From an uncultured Bacilli bacterium (GTDB lineage Bacteria; Bacillota_I; Bacilli_A; RF39; UBA660), in contig CAKPCJ010000042.1 of NCBI GenBank assembly GCA_934141575.1, positions 1-5,692 on the forward strand: 5,692 nucleotides of DNA, in the 5' to 3' direction. Made by a program: the position numbers and the translations under genes. Under the pieces are notes generated by a model. The model was given only the letters and a program-made list of their open reading frames with translations. It ran no database searches and was not told the origin of the DNA. Shown one piece after another: positions 5,620-5,692 of this stretch. Each line of letters begins with the position of its first letter. Position 1 is the first letter of the stretch.

Positions 5620-5692
5620 GGCTCTATGTCAATAGTTGGGGTAAACCCGAAAAAGAAGAATTGAAATGAAGAAGCGATAGTAAATCAAGCTA
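5620..5692. mobile_element. Probable terminus of an ISL3-type insertion sequence
   Basis: The sequence starting GGCTCTATGTCAATAGTTGG resembles the terminal inverted repeats of ISL3-family elements, which commonly begin GGCTCT or GGTTCT and continue with a TCAA-like segment. A short palindrome, GGGT-AA-ACCC (5639-5648), lies just inside. No transposase is visible within the 73 bases to the window edge; it would be beyond. The exact end and the 8-bp target duplication cannot be checked because the other end is missing. The call rests on resemblance alone. Confidence 0.45.

Overview
The DNA is AT-rich and fits a low-GC Bacillota, probably a gut- or rumen-type Clostridia/Bacilli relative. Supporting signs are strong GGAGG-type ribosome binding sites, a TG-extended -10 promoter, a tRNA gene with an encoded CCA end, and Bacillota-like protein sequences. 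No species can be named from the sequence alone.

Layout. Positions 1-122 hold no gene I can support; the only structure is a 12-bp hairpin (73-99) that looks like a terminator. An extended -10 promoter (123-131) then drives a compact same-strand cluster: a small gene (156-354, about 65 codons once one extra T is discounted), a 319-residue protein with a restriction-endonuclease-like N-terminal domain (366-1325), a 161-residue middle component (1329-1814), and a Rad50/SMC-like ABC ATPase with a CPTC hook (1798-3837). Gaps are 11 bp, 3 bp and a 17-bp overlap, so the four act as one operon. Effector, middle component and hook-bearing ABC ATPase is the architecture of the ABC-three-component (ABC-3C) conflict systems, the superset that includes Lamassu-type anti-phage defence.

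After a 185-bp AT-rich spacer with an imperfect 23-bp direct repeat comes a dGTPase-family (HD-domain dNTP triphosphohydrolase) gene, 4023-5484. It is split by a frameshift near 4608, between its catalytic residues. Ten bases later lies a tRNA-Asn(GUU)-like gene (5495-5565) that folds well except for a D-arm about 5 nt too short, followed by a strong hairpin terminator. The window ends in what looks like the terminus of an ISL3-type insertion sequence (from 5620).

How they may work together (inference). In the ABC-3C model the ATPase/middle-component complex senses abnormal DNA ends or structures and releases or activates the nuclease effector. The dNTPase would, if functional, deplete dNTPs and could complement this, but in this copy it appears broken. 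The defence core is intact, while the small leading gene, the dNTPase and the tRNA each carry an indel. Together with the IS end, this suggests either decay of the flanks of an accessory region or uncorrected sequencing indels.
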